A stretch of 64,000 bases of DNA, from positions 868,001 to 932,000 of the forward strand of contig CAVPIM010000017.1 of the NCBI GenBank assembly GCA_963704995.1, in the 5' to 3' direction. This document shows, piece by piece, positions 10,324 through 18,890 of the stretch. The notes below the pieces were generated by a model that was given only the letters and a program-made list of their open reading frames with translations, had not been told where the DNA came from and searched no databases. Position numbers and translations under genes: made by a program. How positions within the stretch are numbered: position 1 is the first letter of the stretch; every line of letters starts with the position of its first letter. This DNA comes from RYN-230 sp963704995 (GTDB lineage Bacteria; Actinomycetota; Actinomycetes; Streptosporangiales; Streptosporangiaceae).

Positions 10324-10832
10324 CTGATCTTTCGTTCCATCAGCTCAGCCAGCCGCGGATCCTCGCGCAGCCGGGCCACCGCCTTCGCCATCGTGCTCTT
10401 CACCGTTCCGACCGCGCAGTCCAGCACCTGGGCCACCTGGGCCTCTGACAGGTCGTCGAAGACCCGCAGCACCAGCACCGCCCGCTGGCGGGCGGTCAGC
10501 GACCCCAGCGCGCTGCGCACCGCCATCCGCGCGGTCACCTCGGCGGCCAGGTCGCCGGCGGCCTCGCCGTCGGGCATCGCCCCCGTGGGTTGCTCGGCCC
10601 GCCAGCGGCGGCGGTTCCAGCCCGTCCAGGTATTCACCATCACCCGGCGCACGTAGATCTCGGGGTCGTCGCGCCGCCGGATCCGTTCCCATCGCGGCCA
10701 CGACCGCGCCAGCGCGGTCTGCACGAGGTCCTCAGCCAGTGCCCAGTCGCCGGTCAGCAGCCACGCCGTCCGCTGCAGCCCGCGCTGGCGCGCCTCAACG
10801 AACTGCGCGAACCCTTCGTCCCCGGCGTTCAC
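10320..10832 (-). CDS. SigE family RNA polymerase sigma factor
   Basis: A 170-residue group 4 (ECF-like) sigma factor of the actinobacterial SigE family. Region 2 covers about residues 8-75 (AWLLTGDWALAEDLVQTALARSW) and region 4 about residues 108-160 (LTARQRAVLVLRVFDDLSEAQ, then CAVGTVKSTMAKAVARLRE). It starts at GTG 10832. The stop overlaps the start of the propeller gene, suggesting co-expression and functional pairing in the manner of sigma/anti-sigma units. No conventional zinc anti-sigma gene is adjacent. Confidence 0.92.
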   Translation of the reverse strand: MNAGDEGFAQFVEARQRGLQRTAWLLTGDWALAEDLVQTALARSWPRWERIRRRDDPEIYVRRVMVNTWTGWNRRRWRAEQPTGAMPDGEAAGDLAAEVTARMAVRSALGSLTARQRAVLVLRVFDDLSEAQVAQVLDCAVGTVKSTMAKAVARLREDPRLAELMERKIR

Positions 10833-10938
10833 CGCACCTCCGGCAGATCGGCCCCGTCACTTGTTAGGAGTGCCTGGGGCCCCCGAAAGGTTCATCCCGC
10901 CCGGCGGATCAGCCGCCTCCGCGGACCGGAGGCCGCCG

Positions 10939-11478
10939 TCAGTCCCGGCCGGCGATGCGCAGCTCGTGGAAGGACACGCTGAACCCGGGGCCTTCCGGAG
11001 CGGCGCACATCACGCCGGCCAGCAGCTCGCTGTCGGGCGGCAGGTAGACCAGGGCGGCCAGGTCGGGCGGGCCGTCGTCGGTGCTGTAGCGGATCTCCAC
11101 CGCGTTACCGCGGCGTGAGAGCCGCAGCGCGAGGTTGTCGGTGTTGTCGGGCAGGTTCGCCACCGTCCAGCTGGACAGGCCGAGGGTGAGCACGGTGCTG
11201 AGCCGGGGGCGGCCCTCGAAGAACTCGATCCCGGTCTTCAGCCAGGTCCGCTCGTCCGCCCGGAGCATCACGCCAGCCTGGTCGTACTGCGCCGACCAGT
11301 TCCCGCGGATGCGCACGGCCACGTCCAGGTCACCCGCCAGCACCTCGCCGTACACGTGACCGCTGTCGCGGATGTAGCCGTAGCCGGTGACCCGCCAGAA
11401 GTCGGTAGCCGGGTCGACGTTCACCTGCAATACGTCGTCGGTCCGCTGCCAGCTTGCCGGCTCATTCAGCCACTCCAT
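10939..11478 (-). CDS. DUF1349 domain-containing protein
   Basis: A 179-residue protein matching the DUF1349 beta-sandwich (concanavalin-like) family, sometimes called regulation of enolase protein 1. Characteristic segments are the N-terminal WLNEPASW, TDFWRVTGYG near residue 25, YDQAGVMLRADERTWLKTGI near residues 65-84 and the C-terminal GFSVSFHELRI. No signal peptide is visible. Biochemical function is not established; carbohydrate binding is suggested by the fold. It is divergent from msrB across 67 bp. Confidence 0.82.
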   Translation of the reverse strand: MEWLNEPASWQRTDDVLQVNVDPATDFWRVTGYGYIRDSGHVYGEVLAGDLDVAVRIRGNWSAQYDQAGVMLRADERTWLKTGIEFFEGRPRLSTVLTLGLSSWTVANLPDNTDNLALRLSRRGNAVEIRYSTDDGPPDLAALVYLPPDSELLAGVMCAAPEGPGFSVSFHELRIAGRD

Positions 11479-11545
11479 GAGTCAACGCCTCCGTGATCTC
11501 GCCGAGACGAGGGTAGCGGTAGGGGGGGCGGGTAGTCTCACGGGC

Positions 11546-11950
11546 ATGGACAAGGTGCGCCGAACAGAGACCGAATGGCGGGAAGTGCTCAGCCCCGAGG
11601 AGTACCGGGTGCTCCGCCAGGCGGGCACCGAAGCGCCCTTCACCGGGGAATACACGGACACCAAGACCGAGGGTGTCTACCGCTGCCGGGCCTGCGGGGC
11701 CGAGCTGTTCCGGTCGGACGCTAAATTCGACTCGCATTGCGGCTGGCCCAGTTTCTACCAGCCGACCGAGAATGACGCGGTGATCCTGATCGAGGACAAC
11801 TCGCTCGGGATGCGGCGGGTCGAGGCCCGCTGCGCCAACTGCGAGTCCCACCTCGGGCACGTGTTCGAGGGCGAGGGCTACGAGGTGCCCACGGACCAGC
11901 GGTGGTGCATCAACTCAGTGTCCCTGTCGCTGGAGCCCACCGAGAGCTGA
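11546..11950 (+). CDS. msrB: Peptide-methionine (R)-S-oxide reductase
   Basis: Reduces methionine-R-sulfoxide in oxidised proteins. The 134-residue protein has the full MsrB signature: zinc-binding CRAC (residues 49-52) and CANC (near 94-97), HCGWPSF near residue 66, GHVF near residue 103 and catalytic cysteine in RWCINSVSL near residue 118. Length is normal for a stand-alone MsrB. ATG 11546 gives the usual KVRRTETEWREVLSPEEYRV start. Confidence 0.96.
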   Translation: MDKVRRTETEWREVLSPEEYRVLRQAGTEAPFTGEYTDTKTEGVYRCRACGAELFRSDAKFDSHCGWPSFYQPTENDAVILIEDNSLGMRRVEARCANCESHLGHVFEGEGYEVPTDQRWCINSVSLSLEPTES

Positions 11951-11984
11951 CCGGCCGTCGGGACCGGCCTGGCCTCCGCGCGGC

Positions 11985-12143
11985 CTACTCGAGCCGGATC
12001 CAGCCGAGCAAGTCGTCCCGGCTGACCGTATCCAGCAGGGCCGGATGATCCGTGGCCATGTGCCCCCGGATCACCCTGACGACTTGATCATCACTGTCAC
12101 CACGGGCGACGAACCCGCACTCGCACCGGATCAGCCTGGTCAT
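11985..12143 (-). CDS. Small DUF1059-like protein
   Basis: A 52-residue micro-gene that is easily missed. It starts at ATG 12143 behind a good ribosome-binding site (GGGGAGG about 5 nt upstream) and ends at TAG 11985. The N-terminus MTRLIRCECGFVARGDSDDQ, then a helical VVRVIRGHMATDHPAL segment, matches the C-x-CGF...GDxxDxxVxxxRxHxxxxH pattern of DUF1059. The Cys and His residues could bind a metal. Function is unknown. It sits between msrB and the BTAD regulator, divergent from the latter across 49 bp. Confidence 0.7.
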   Translation of the reverse strand: MTRLIRCECGFVARGDSDDQVVRVIRGHMATDHPALLDTVSRDDLLGWIRLE

Positions 12144-12192
12144 CGTGCCTCCCCACCTGGCTTTTAGCTGAGCCTATTGCCAGGATGTTGGC

Positions 12193-12948
12193 GTGACCAT
12201 GGCGTCATCGCCGCCCGTGCGAATCCAGATCTGCGGCCAGCTCGCGATTGAGCGCGACGGCCACCGCCTGGACACCCGGCTGCCCGGCCGCCAGGGCCGG
12301 CTGCTGTTCACGTACCTGGTCGTCAACCGCCATCGCCAGGTCTCCCGGCACGAGCTGGCGGAGGCCTTGTGGCGGGATCCCGACCCGGCCGCGATCGACA
12401 CCCGGCTCAACCCGCTGCTGTCGAAGCTGCGCCGCGTCTTCGGCGCTGACACGGTGGACGGGCGCTCTGTGCGACTGTGCCTGCCCGGCGCCTGGGTGGA
12501 CCTCGAGGCGGCCGGCGAGGCCATCCACCGGGCCGAGTCCTCGGTCGCGCAGCGAGACTGGGGGCGCGCGTGGGGGCCGGCTCTCACCGCGCTCTTCGTG
12601 GCCGAACAGGGCTTCCTCACGGGTGAGGAAGCGGCCTGGATCGATGAGGTCCGCGACCAGCTGGCCGTGCTCCGCCTGCGCGCTCTCGAGTGCTACGCCG
12701 CCGCCGGGCTGGGCCTGGGCGGAACCGAGCTCGCGGCCGCCGTCCGGGCCGGCCAGCAGCTCACCCGCCTCGCCCCGCTGCGGGAAAGCGGCTACCGCTA
12801 TCTCATGCAGGCCCTGGCCGCCCAGGACAACCTGGGCGAAGCTCTCGGCGTGTACGGCCAGCTCACCGAGTGCCTGCGCGACCAGCTCGGCGTCTCACCC
12901 AGTCCCGCCACCCGGGAGCTTCACCAGCGGCTCCTCGCGGCCACCTGA
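12193..12948 (+). CDS. BTAD domain-containing transcriptional regulator (SARP-like)
   Basis: A 251-residue regulator of the AfsR/SARP type. Residues 8-90 look like the winged-helix trans_reg_C domain (LPGRQGRLLFTYLVVNRHRQ, then RHELAEALW and LNPLLSKLRRVFG). Residues 100-250 form the bacterial transcriptional activator domain with the typical end (ALGVYGQLTECLRDQLGVSP, then PATRELHQRLL). No ATPase or TPR extension is present. GTG 12193 is the likely start; ATG 12199 is possible. Targets are unknown; the rhodanese gene follows 93 bp downstream. Confidence 0.87.
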   Translation: MTMASSPPVRIQICGQLAIERDGHRLDTRLPGRQGRLLFTYLVVNRHRQVSRHELAEALWRDPDPAAIDTRLNPLLSKLRRVFGADTVDGRSVRLCLPGAWVDLEAAGEAIHRAESSVAQRDWGRAWGPALTALFVAEQGFLTGEEAAWIDEVRDQLAVLRLRALECYAAAGLGLGGTELAAAVRAGQQLTRLAPLRESGYRYLMQALAAQDNLGEALGVYGQLTECLRDQLGVSPSPATRELHQRLLAAT

Positions 12949-13041
12949 ACACGCCGGGGTGGCGGCAAGGTTTCCCCAACGTTGCGGCAAGGCCGCCGTC
13001 GTAAACCTGTGCGCAGGGAGACACCAGCGCAAGGAGGTTCG

Positions 13042-13911
13042 ATGATGAAAGCGGCGAGAAAGCCTGTGTCCGCGCCAGGCCCAGGCCTGGGGGGCGGGGT
13101 GCTCGTGGATCCGGCCTGGCTGGCAGCCCACCTGCACGACCCTGCGGTGCGGGTGATCGAGGTCGATGTGAGCCGGCTCGCCTACGACGAGTGGCACATC
13201 GACGGGGCGGTCTTGTGGAATGTGTACGCCGACCTGAAAGACCCTGACTACCGGACCGCCGGCCCGGCGGCGGTCCAGCGCCTGGTCAGTAGATCGGGGA
13301 TCGGGCCGGACTCCACGGTGGTGTTCTACGGCTACGCGCCGGCCATGGGCTTCTGGCTCATGAAGCTCTACGGGCACGCCGACGTGCGGATTCTCGACTG
13401 TTCCCGAGACACCTGGCGTGGCCAGGGCCACGAATGCAGCTGCGTGCCCGCCGGGCCCGCCGATACCGGCTATGTCCTTCCCGGGCCGGACGAAAGGATC
13501 CGCGCGGACCAGGCCGCGGTCCGCGACGCCATCGGTGACCCGGGAACGGCCATCCTCGACGTCCGCAGCTGGGACGAGTACCGGGGGGAGCGGTTCTGGC
13601 CCTCCGGTGGCCTGGAGCCAGGCGGCCGGGCCGGTCATGTCCCCTCGGCCGTGCACCAGCCGGTCAGCGACCTCTGCGACGACCAGGGATCGTTCCGGCC
13701 TCCCGCCGAACTGCGCGGGATCTTCTCCGCCGCTCCGCCCGGCGGCCGCGGCATGATCACCTACTGCACGATCGGCGGCCGGGCCGCCACCGCCTGGTTC
13801 GCCCTGACCTACCTGCTCGGACATGACCACGTCCGCGTCTACGACGGATCATGGGCCGAATGGGGCCGCACCCCGCAGGCCCCCGTCCAGGCCGGCCACG
13901 AAGGGCACTGA
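13042..13911 (+). CDS. Thiosulfate sulfurtransferase (two-domain rhodanese)
   Basis: A 289-residue tandem rhodanese that moves sulfane sulfur from thiosulfate to thiophilic acceptors. The N-terminal domain (residues 20-135) has VVFYGYAPAMGF where an active-site Cys would be, so it is non-catalytic, as is usual. The C-terminal domain (160-280) has DVRSWDEYRGE and the active loop YCTIGGRAA with its cysteine. ATG 13042 is preceded by a strong AAGGAGG site about 5 nt upstream, which decides this start over the upstream alternative. Confidence 0.9.
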   Translation: MMKAARKPVSAPGPGLGGGVLVDPAWLAAHLHDPAVRVIEVDVSRLAYDEWHIDGAVLWNVYADLKDPDYRTAGPAAVQRLVSRSGIGPDSTVVFYGYAPAMGFWLMKLYGHADVRILDCSRDTWRGQGHECSCVPAGPADTGYVLPGPDERIRADQAAVRDAIGDPGTAILDVRSWDEYRGERFWPSGGLEPGGRAGHVPSAVHQPVSDLCDDQGSFRPPAELRGIFSAAPPGGRGMITYCTIGGRAATAWFALTYLLGHDHVRVYDGSWAEWGRTPQAPVQAGHEGH

Positions 13912-14065
13912 GGACCGGCCCGGGAGTGGCCGAGGGGAGCATCCGCGGAGTTCCGAACGGCCACAGCCGGCGATCTCCAGACATTTAGTCAAGCCCCGGT
14001 GGGTACGGTGCCCGGTAACGCACGGGTGCGGTGGCTGTCCGGGGGGGCATGCTGTGGGGAATTTC

Positions 14066-16339
14066 ATGGCTGGGCTGGCGCGGTTCGCCATCCGGTTCCG
14101 GTACGCGATCATCGCCTTGTGGATCATCGCGGGCGCCCTGTGCATCGCCTTGTTCCCGTCACTGTCCAGCGCGGTCAACACCGATAACAGCTCGTTCCTG
14201 CCGGCCAGCTCGCCCAGCGTGCACGCGATGAACCTGGCTGCGCCCTTCCAGCCCACGAACGACACCACGGCCACCCTGGTCGTGGCGGGCAAGTCCCCGC
14301 TGAGCTCCAGCGACCAGCAGTCCGTGACCAAGCTCGAGAACAAGATCGCCAAGGACGGCCACGTCGTCTCGGTCTCCGACCAGGGCCTGTCCAAGGACGG
14401 CAAGGTGGACAAGGCGCAGCTGGTCATCAGCGTGCTGACGTCCAGCACCAAGGCCTCCCCCACCGTCGCGGCCATCCGCTCCACGATGAGCAGCTTCGCG
14501 CTCCCGGCCGGCCTGTCCTCGTACCTCACCGGGCAACTGCCCAGCGCGGTGGATAACCAGAACTCCCAGGCCCACGCGCAGAAGCTCACCGAGGACCTGT
14601 CGGTCCTGGTCATCCTGGTCATGCTGATCATCGTGTTCCGGGCGGTGGGTGCGCCGCTGGTCACCCTGCTGCCCGCGATCTGGGTGCTGCTGATGTCCAG
14701 CGCCATCATCGCCGAGGCGTCCAAGGCCGGCCTGCAGGTGTCCACCATCACCCAGACCATGCTCACCGTGCTGCTGCTCGGCGCGGGCACCGACTACGGG
14801 CTGTTCTTCATCATGCGGGTCCGCGAGGAAATCGCCGCGGGCGCGCCGCCGCACCTGGCCATCGAGCGCGCGGGCCGGCACGTGGGCGAGTCGATCACTT
14901 TCTCGGCGGGCACGGTCATCGTGGCCCTGCTCTGCCTGCTCCTGGCGACCTTCGGCCTGTACTCGGGGCTCGGCCCGGCGCTGGCGCTCGGCGTCTTCCT
15001 CATGCTGCTCGCCGCGCTCACCCTGCTGCCCGCCCTGCTGGGGGTGTTCGGGAAGGCGGTGTTCTGGCCGCGCCCGGTCCGGGCCGCCAAGCAGGAGGGC
15101 CTCTACGCCCGGCTCGCCGACCATGTCATCGCGCACCCGGTGGTCACGCTGGTCGGCGGGGTGGTGTTCCTGGGCGTGCTGGGCCTGTTCGCGTTCGGGT
15201 ACACCTCGAGCGGCTTCGGCGGCCAGACCACCGGGCCGCCCGGGAGCCAGTCAGCCAACGGCACCAACGTGATCAACAACCATTACCCGGCCGCCGTCGC
15301 CAACCCGACCCAGGTGCTCATGGTCTACAAGGCGTCGGTGTGGAAGGACCTCACCCCGGTCAGCCAGGCCGAGACAGACCTGGGCCACAAATCGGTCTTC
15401 TCCTCGGTGGCCGGCCCCTTCGACCCCAACGGCACCAAGCTCACCACCAGCCAGCTGGAGAGCCTGTACCAGGAGCTGGGGCCGCCCGGGAAGCTGCCGG
15501 CCACCGAGCCCGCGGGTACTCCCGTGCCGGCGGACCAGTACGACCTGTACCGCTCGCTCACCCAGTTCATCAGCCCGGACGGCAAGACAGTCCAGTTCTA
15601 TACGGCGCTGGCGGCCGGGGCGCCGTCGAGCACCGCGGCCATCAACGCGGTCCCCTCCGTGCGCACCGCCACCACCAGCGTGCAGCACAGCGTCGGCGCC
15701 ACGGACAGTGGCGTGGCCGGGCTGGCGCCGGCCTCCTACGACGTGAGCACCGTGTCGCAGAGCGACCTGAAGGAGATCGTCCCGGTCGTGATCGTCCTGC
15801 TGGCGGTGCTGCTCGGGCTGCTGCTGCGCAGCGTGGTCGCGCCCCTGTACCTGGTCGCGACCGTCTTGCTCAGCTACTTCGCGGCGCTGGGCATCGCGGT
15901 GCTGATCTTCCAGATCGGGGCGGGCGACTCCGGGCTGAACTTCGTGCTGCCGTTCCTGCTGTTCATCTTCCTGATGGCGCTGGGCGAGGACTACAACATC
16001 CTGGTCATGAGCCGGATCCGGGAGGAGGCGCACCGCGCGCCGCTGACCGCCGCGGTCCGGACCGCGGCCCATCACACCGGGACCACGGTGACCTCGGCCG
16101 GGCTGATCCTGGCCGCGACGTTCGGCGCGGCGGGCGTTACTGGCGCCACCAGCCAGATCAAGCAGCTGGGCGCGGCCATCGCGCTCGGCGTGCTGATCGA
16201 CACCTTCCTGGTCCGCACGCTGATGGTCCCGGCCATCGTGGTGCTGTGCCGCCGCTTCAACTGGTGGCCGTCGCACCTGGCCCGGCGGGACGCCCAGCTG
16301 ACCGCGGACACGCGGCCGGCGGCGGCGGCCAAGAGCTGA
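14066..16339 (+). CDS. MMPL family (RND-type) transporter
   Basis: A 757-residue membrane transporter of the MmpL type, exporting lipids or small molecules by proton antiport. It has two symmetric halves: TM1 near residues 8-28, an extracytoplasmic loop to about 175, a TM cluster 175-345 with TDYGLFFIMRVREE (the GTDYG motif of the first half), a second loop 385-560 and TM cluster 565-735 with GEDYNILVMSRIREE. The ATG at 14066 has GGGGA 5 nt upstream, and the upstream extension lacks coding character. Substrate is unknown. It is convergent with hemQ across a hairpin. Confidence 0.92.
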   Translation: MAGLARFAIRFRYAIIALWIIAGALCIALFPSLSSAVNTDNSSFLPASSPSVHAMNLAAPFQPTNDTTATLVVAGKSPLSSSDQQSVTKLENKIAKDGHVVSVSDQGLSKDGKVDKAQLVISVLTSSTKASPTVAAIRSTMSSFALPAGLSSYLTGQLPSAVDNQNSQAHAQKLTEDLSVLVILVMLIIVFRAVGAPLVTLLPAIWVLLMSSAIIAEASKAGLQVSTITQTMLTVLLLGAGTDYGLFFIMRVREEIAAGAPPHLAIERAGRHVGESITFSAGTVIVALLCLLLATFGLYSGLGPALALGVFLMLLAALTLLPALLGVFGKAVFWPRPVRAAKQEGLYARLADHVIAHPVVTLVGGVVFLGVLGLFAFGYTSSGFGGQTTGPPGSQSANGTNVINNHYPAAVANPTQVLMVYKASVWKDLTPVSQAETDLGHKSVFSSVAGPFDPNGTKLTTSQLESLYQELGPPGKLPATEPAGTPVPADQYDLYRSLTQFISPDGKTVQFYTALAAGAPSSTAAINAVPSVRTATTSVQHSVGATDSGVAGLAPASYDVSTVSQSDLKEIVPVVIVLLAVLLGLLLRSVVAPLYLVATVLLSYFAALGIAVLIFQIGAGDSGLNFVLPFLLFIFLMALGEDYNILVMSRIREEAHRAPLTAAVRTAAHHTGTTVTSAGLILAATFGAAGVTGATSQIKQLGAAIALGVLIDTFLVRTLMVPAIVVLCRRFNWWPSHLARRDAQLTADTRPAAAAKS

Positions 16340-16354
16340 CCACCACCGGGCACC

Positions 16355-16373
16355 CGGGCAGGCGGCCTGCCCG
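16355..16373. terminator. Hairpin between converging MMPL and hemQ genes
   Basis: CGGGCAGG, a 3-nt loop and CCTGCCCG form a perfect 8-bp stem between two convergent stops (16339 and 16422). No T-run follows, so it would be a hairpin-type actinobacterial terminator, possibly working in both directions. The rest of the gap holds a short direct repeat (GGGGCAGGGCGGCCTTA, about 16390-16425). Confidence 0.55.
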
Positions 16374-16421
16374 CCAGGACGGCAGCGTTAGGGGCAGGGC
16401 GGCCTTAGGGGCAGGGCGGCC

Positions 16422-17246
16422 TTAGGGGAGGGCGGCGACCAGTTCGCGGACAGGCTTGCGGCGGCCGGTGTAGAAGGGGATCTCCACCCGGGTGTGCAGC
16501 CGGGCCCGCGCCCCGCGCAGGTGCCGCATCAGGTCCACGATCCGGTGCAGCTCGCCGGCCTCGAACGCGAGCAGCCACTCGTAGTCGTTGAGGGAGAAGC
16601 AGGCCACGGTGTTGGCGCGCACGTCGGGGTACTCGCGGGCCATCTTCCCGTGCTCGGCCAGCAGCTCACGGCGCTGGCCCGGGTCCATCAGGTACCACTC
16701 GTAGGACCGGACGAACGGGTACACCGACACGTAGGCGCCGGGCTCTTCCTCGGCCAGGAACGCGGGGACATGGCTCTTGTTGAACTCCGCGGGCCGGTGC
16801 AGCGCCATCGCCGACCAGACCGGCTCGCTGGCCCGGCCCAGAGCGGTGCGCCGGAACCGGGCGTACATCTCCTGCAGGTCGTCGGAGGACGGCGCGTGCC
16901 ACCAGAACATGTAGTCGGCGTCGGCCCGCAGGCCCTGAAGGTCGTAGCAGCCGCGGGTGACCACGTCCTTGCCCGCCATCTGCTGGGACAGCTCGGCGAC
17001 CTCGTCGGCCAGCCCGTCGCGCCCGACCCCGGTGACCGACGCGGCCGCCTCCAGCGCGCCCGAGCCGGTGATCCGGAACACGGACCACATCGTGTAGCGG
17101 ATGAGCTCGTTCAGCTCCCGGGCCTTGGGCCGCTGCGGCTGCGTCTGCGGGAACGGGTCGGGCGGGAGCGTGCCGGTACCGGCCGTCTCGCCCGTGCTCT
17201 CCGCGGGGATGCCGCCTTCCGCCGCCACGCCTTCAGTCGCTCCCAT
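16422..17246 (-). CDS. hemQ: Coproheme decarboxylase (HemQ)
   Basis: Converts coproheme III to haem b in the coproporphyrin-dependent pathway of Gram-positives and actinobacteria. The 274-residue product has a Pro/Gly-rich N-terminal 40 residues, then the chlorite-dismutase-like fold: LNELIRYTMWSVFRI, CYDLQGLRADADYMFWWHAP, YARFRRTALG and VSVYPFVRSYEWYLMDPGQR, then NTVACFSLNDYEWLLAFEAG and a C-terminal FYTGRRKPVRELV. The ATG at 17246 is internal to a longer open frame that runs in from hemY; I treat that continuity as an indel effect (see hemY). Gene order hemY then hemQ is typical. Confidence 0.9.
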   Translation of the reverse strand: MGATEGVAAEGGIPAESTGETAGTGTLPPDPFPQTQPQRPKARELNELIRYTMWSVFRITGSGALEAAASVTGVGRDGLADEVAELSQQMAGKDVVTRGCYDLQGLRADADYMFWWHAPSSDDLQEMYARFRRTALGRASEPVWSAMALHRPAEFNKSHVPAFLAEEEPGAYVSVYPFVRSYEWYLMDPGQRRELLAEHGKMAREYPDVRANTVACFSLNDYEWLLAFEAGELHRIVDLMRHLRGARARLHTRVEIPFYTGRRKPVRELVAALP

Positions 17247-17251
17247 GGCTC

Positions 17252-18829
17252 CTATTCTCCGTCTCGCCCCGGTGTGCTGCGGACCGGGTGTGCTGCGGAC
17301 CGGGGTGCTGCGGACCGGGGTACTGGGGACCGGTGTGCTGGGGGCGGCCGTGCGGCCGGCGCCGAGCCCGGCCAGCACCTGATCCACGGCGGAGCGCGCC
17401 GTGGCGATGCACGCGGGGATGCCGACCCCGGCGTACGCGGCGCCGCAGGCCGCCAGGCCGGGCTGGGCCGCCAGGCTGGCCTGGATCCGGGCCACCCGGT
17501 CCAGGTGCCCGACCGTGTACTGGGGCAGGGCCCCGCCCCAGCGGGTGACCACCGCGTCGGCGGGCGGGCCGGTTACCCCGGTCGCGGCGGCCAGGTCCGC
17601 GGCGGCCAGCGCGGCCAGGTCCGCGTCGTCCCGCTGCAGGATGGCCTCCTCGCCGATCCGGCCGACCGAGCAGCGGGTGAACACCAGCCCGGCCGCGCGG
17701 TCGCGCAGGTGCGGCCACTTGACCGAGGAGAACGTGACCGCCTTCACCGGCCGCCCGTCCACTGCCGGGACCAGGTACCCGCTGGCCTCCGGGAGCTGCG
17801 GGAACGCCGTCTGCGGGTAGGCCAGGGTGACGATCGCCATGCTCGCGTAGCCGATCTCGCCGAGCGCGGTGGCCGCGCCGGCCGCGCCGGGGACCCCGGC
17901 GAGCAGCCTGCTGGCCGGCCGCCGGGCAGGGCCAGGATGACCGCGTCCGCGTCCAGGTGCTGGGGGGCGTGCGCGGAGCCGATGGTCAGCCGCCAGCCGT
18001 GCGGCCCGCGCACGAGCTCGCGGACCATGGCTCCGGTGCGCACCTGCGCGCCCGAGGCGGCCGCCAGGGCCGGCGGCAGGGTGCCCAGGCCGCCCCGCAG
18101 GGTGGTGAACAGGGCGGCCCGGGCGGGCGCCGGGTTAGCTAGCGGCGGGCTGGGGGGCGGCGGCGGGAGGAGCGAGGCGGCCGCGGCGGCGAGCGAGGCG
18201 TGCGTGCGGGACGCCTGGGCCAGGGCGGGCAGCGTCGCCTCGAACGACAGTTCCTCCGACCGCCCCGCGTACACCCCGCCGAGCAGCGGGTCGACCAGCC
18301 GGTCCACGACCTCCGGGCCGAACCGGGCGGCCACGTAGCCGGTCACCGACACGTCGCCGTCCCGGTGGGTGGGGGGCAGCTCCGGCTCCCGGCTGGCCCG
18401 GGCCAGCCCGTCCGCCGAGAGCAGCCCGGCCTGGCCCAGCTCGCCAGGGTCGGCGGGCACGCCCATGAACTGCCGGGCGGGCAGCGGGTGCATCGCCCCG
18501 CGGCTCCAGATCCGGGCCGCGGTCGTGCCCGGCGACACCAGCTCACCGTCCAGGCCGGCCGCCCGGATCAGCCCGGTGCCCTCCGGCCTGCGGGCCAGCA
18601 GCGCCTCGGCGCCCACGTCCACGGCGTAGCCGGCCACCTCAGCCACGGACAGCTTGCCGCCGAGCTGCGGTGCTCCCTCCAGCACGACGACCCGGACCGG
18701 CTCGTCGCGCAGGAAGAACGCCGCAGCCAGCCCGGCCATGCCGGCCCCGATGATCGCGACGACCGGCGGCCCCGCCGCCGGCCGCCCCGCGTCAGGCCGT
18801 GCGGTATCCCGGGTCTTGAAATCCTCCAC
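17252..18829 (-). CDS. hemY: Coproporphyrinogen III / protoporphyrinogen oxidase, frame-broken
   Basis: FAD-dependent oxidation of coproporphyrinogen III (or protoporphyrinogen IX) in haem synthesis. The N-terminal frame (GTG 18829) has the dinucleotide-binding VVAIIGAGMAGLAAAFFLRD at residues 23-42, LEGAPQLGGKL, VDVGAEALLARRP and VDRLVDPLLGGVYAG. After VILALPG near 17925 the protein degrades into Arg/Ser/Pro; the neighbouring frame continues correctly with GEIGYASMAIVTLAYP, VKAVTFSSVKWPH, HLDRVARI and a C-terminal helix (SAVDQVLAGLG). A second slip lies in the 15-bp repeat near the 3' end: removing one C of the CCC at 17286-17288 yields a TAG stop at 17252, just before hemQ. As given, the second frame runs on into hemQ. 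Probably a functional gene with two indels. Confidence 0.85.
17269..17340 (-). repeat. 15-bp tandem repeat at the 3' end of hemY, one unit 16 bp
   Basis: Read on the minus strand, units of the form CAGCACMCCGGTCCG repeat four times plus a partial fifth. The fourth unit has an additional C (CACCC in place of CACC), which alters the frame and decides whether hemY stops before hemQ or reads into it. Confidence 0.85.
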
Positions 18830-18890
18830 CCGTTCACCCTACGGGTGCCTTCTGGCCGCGCGGGTAGATACCTCCCGGGGGTCAGGTCAG

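Noticed and set aside
16422..17840. Natural bifunctional HemY-HemQ fusion protein
   Set aside because: The join depends on one extra base in a tandem repeat and the N-terminal half of HemY lies in another frame; two separate genes with indels are simpler.
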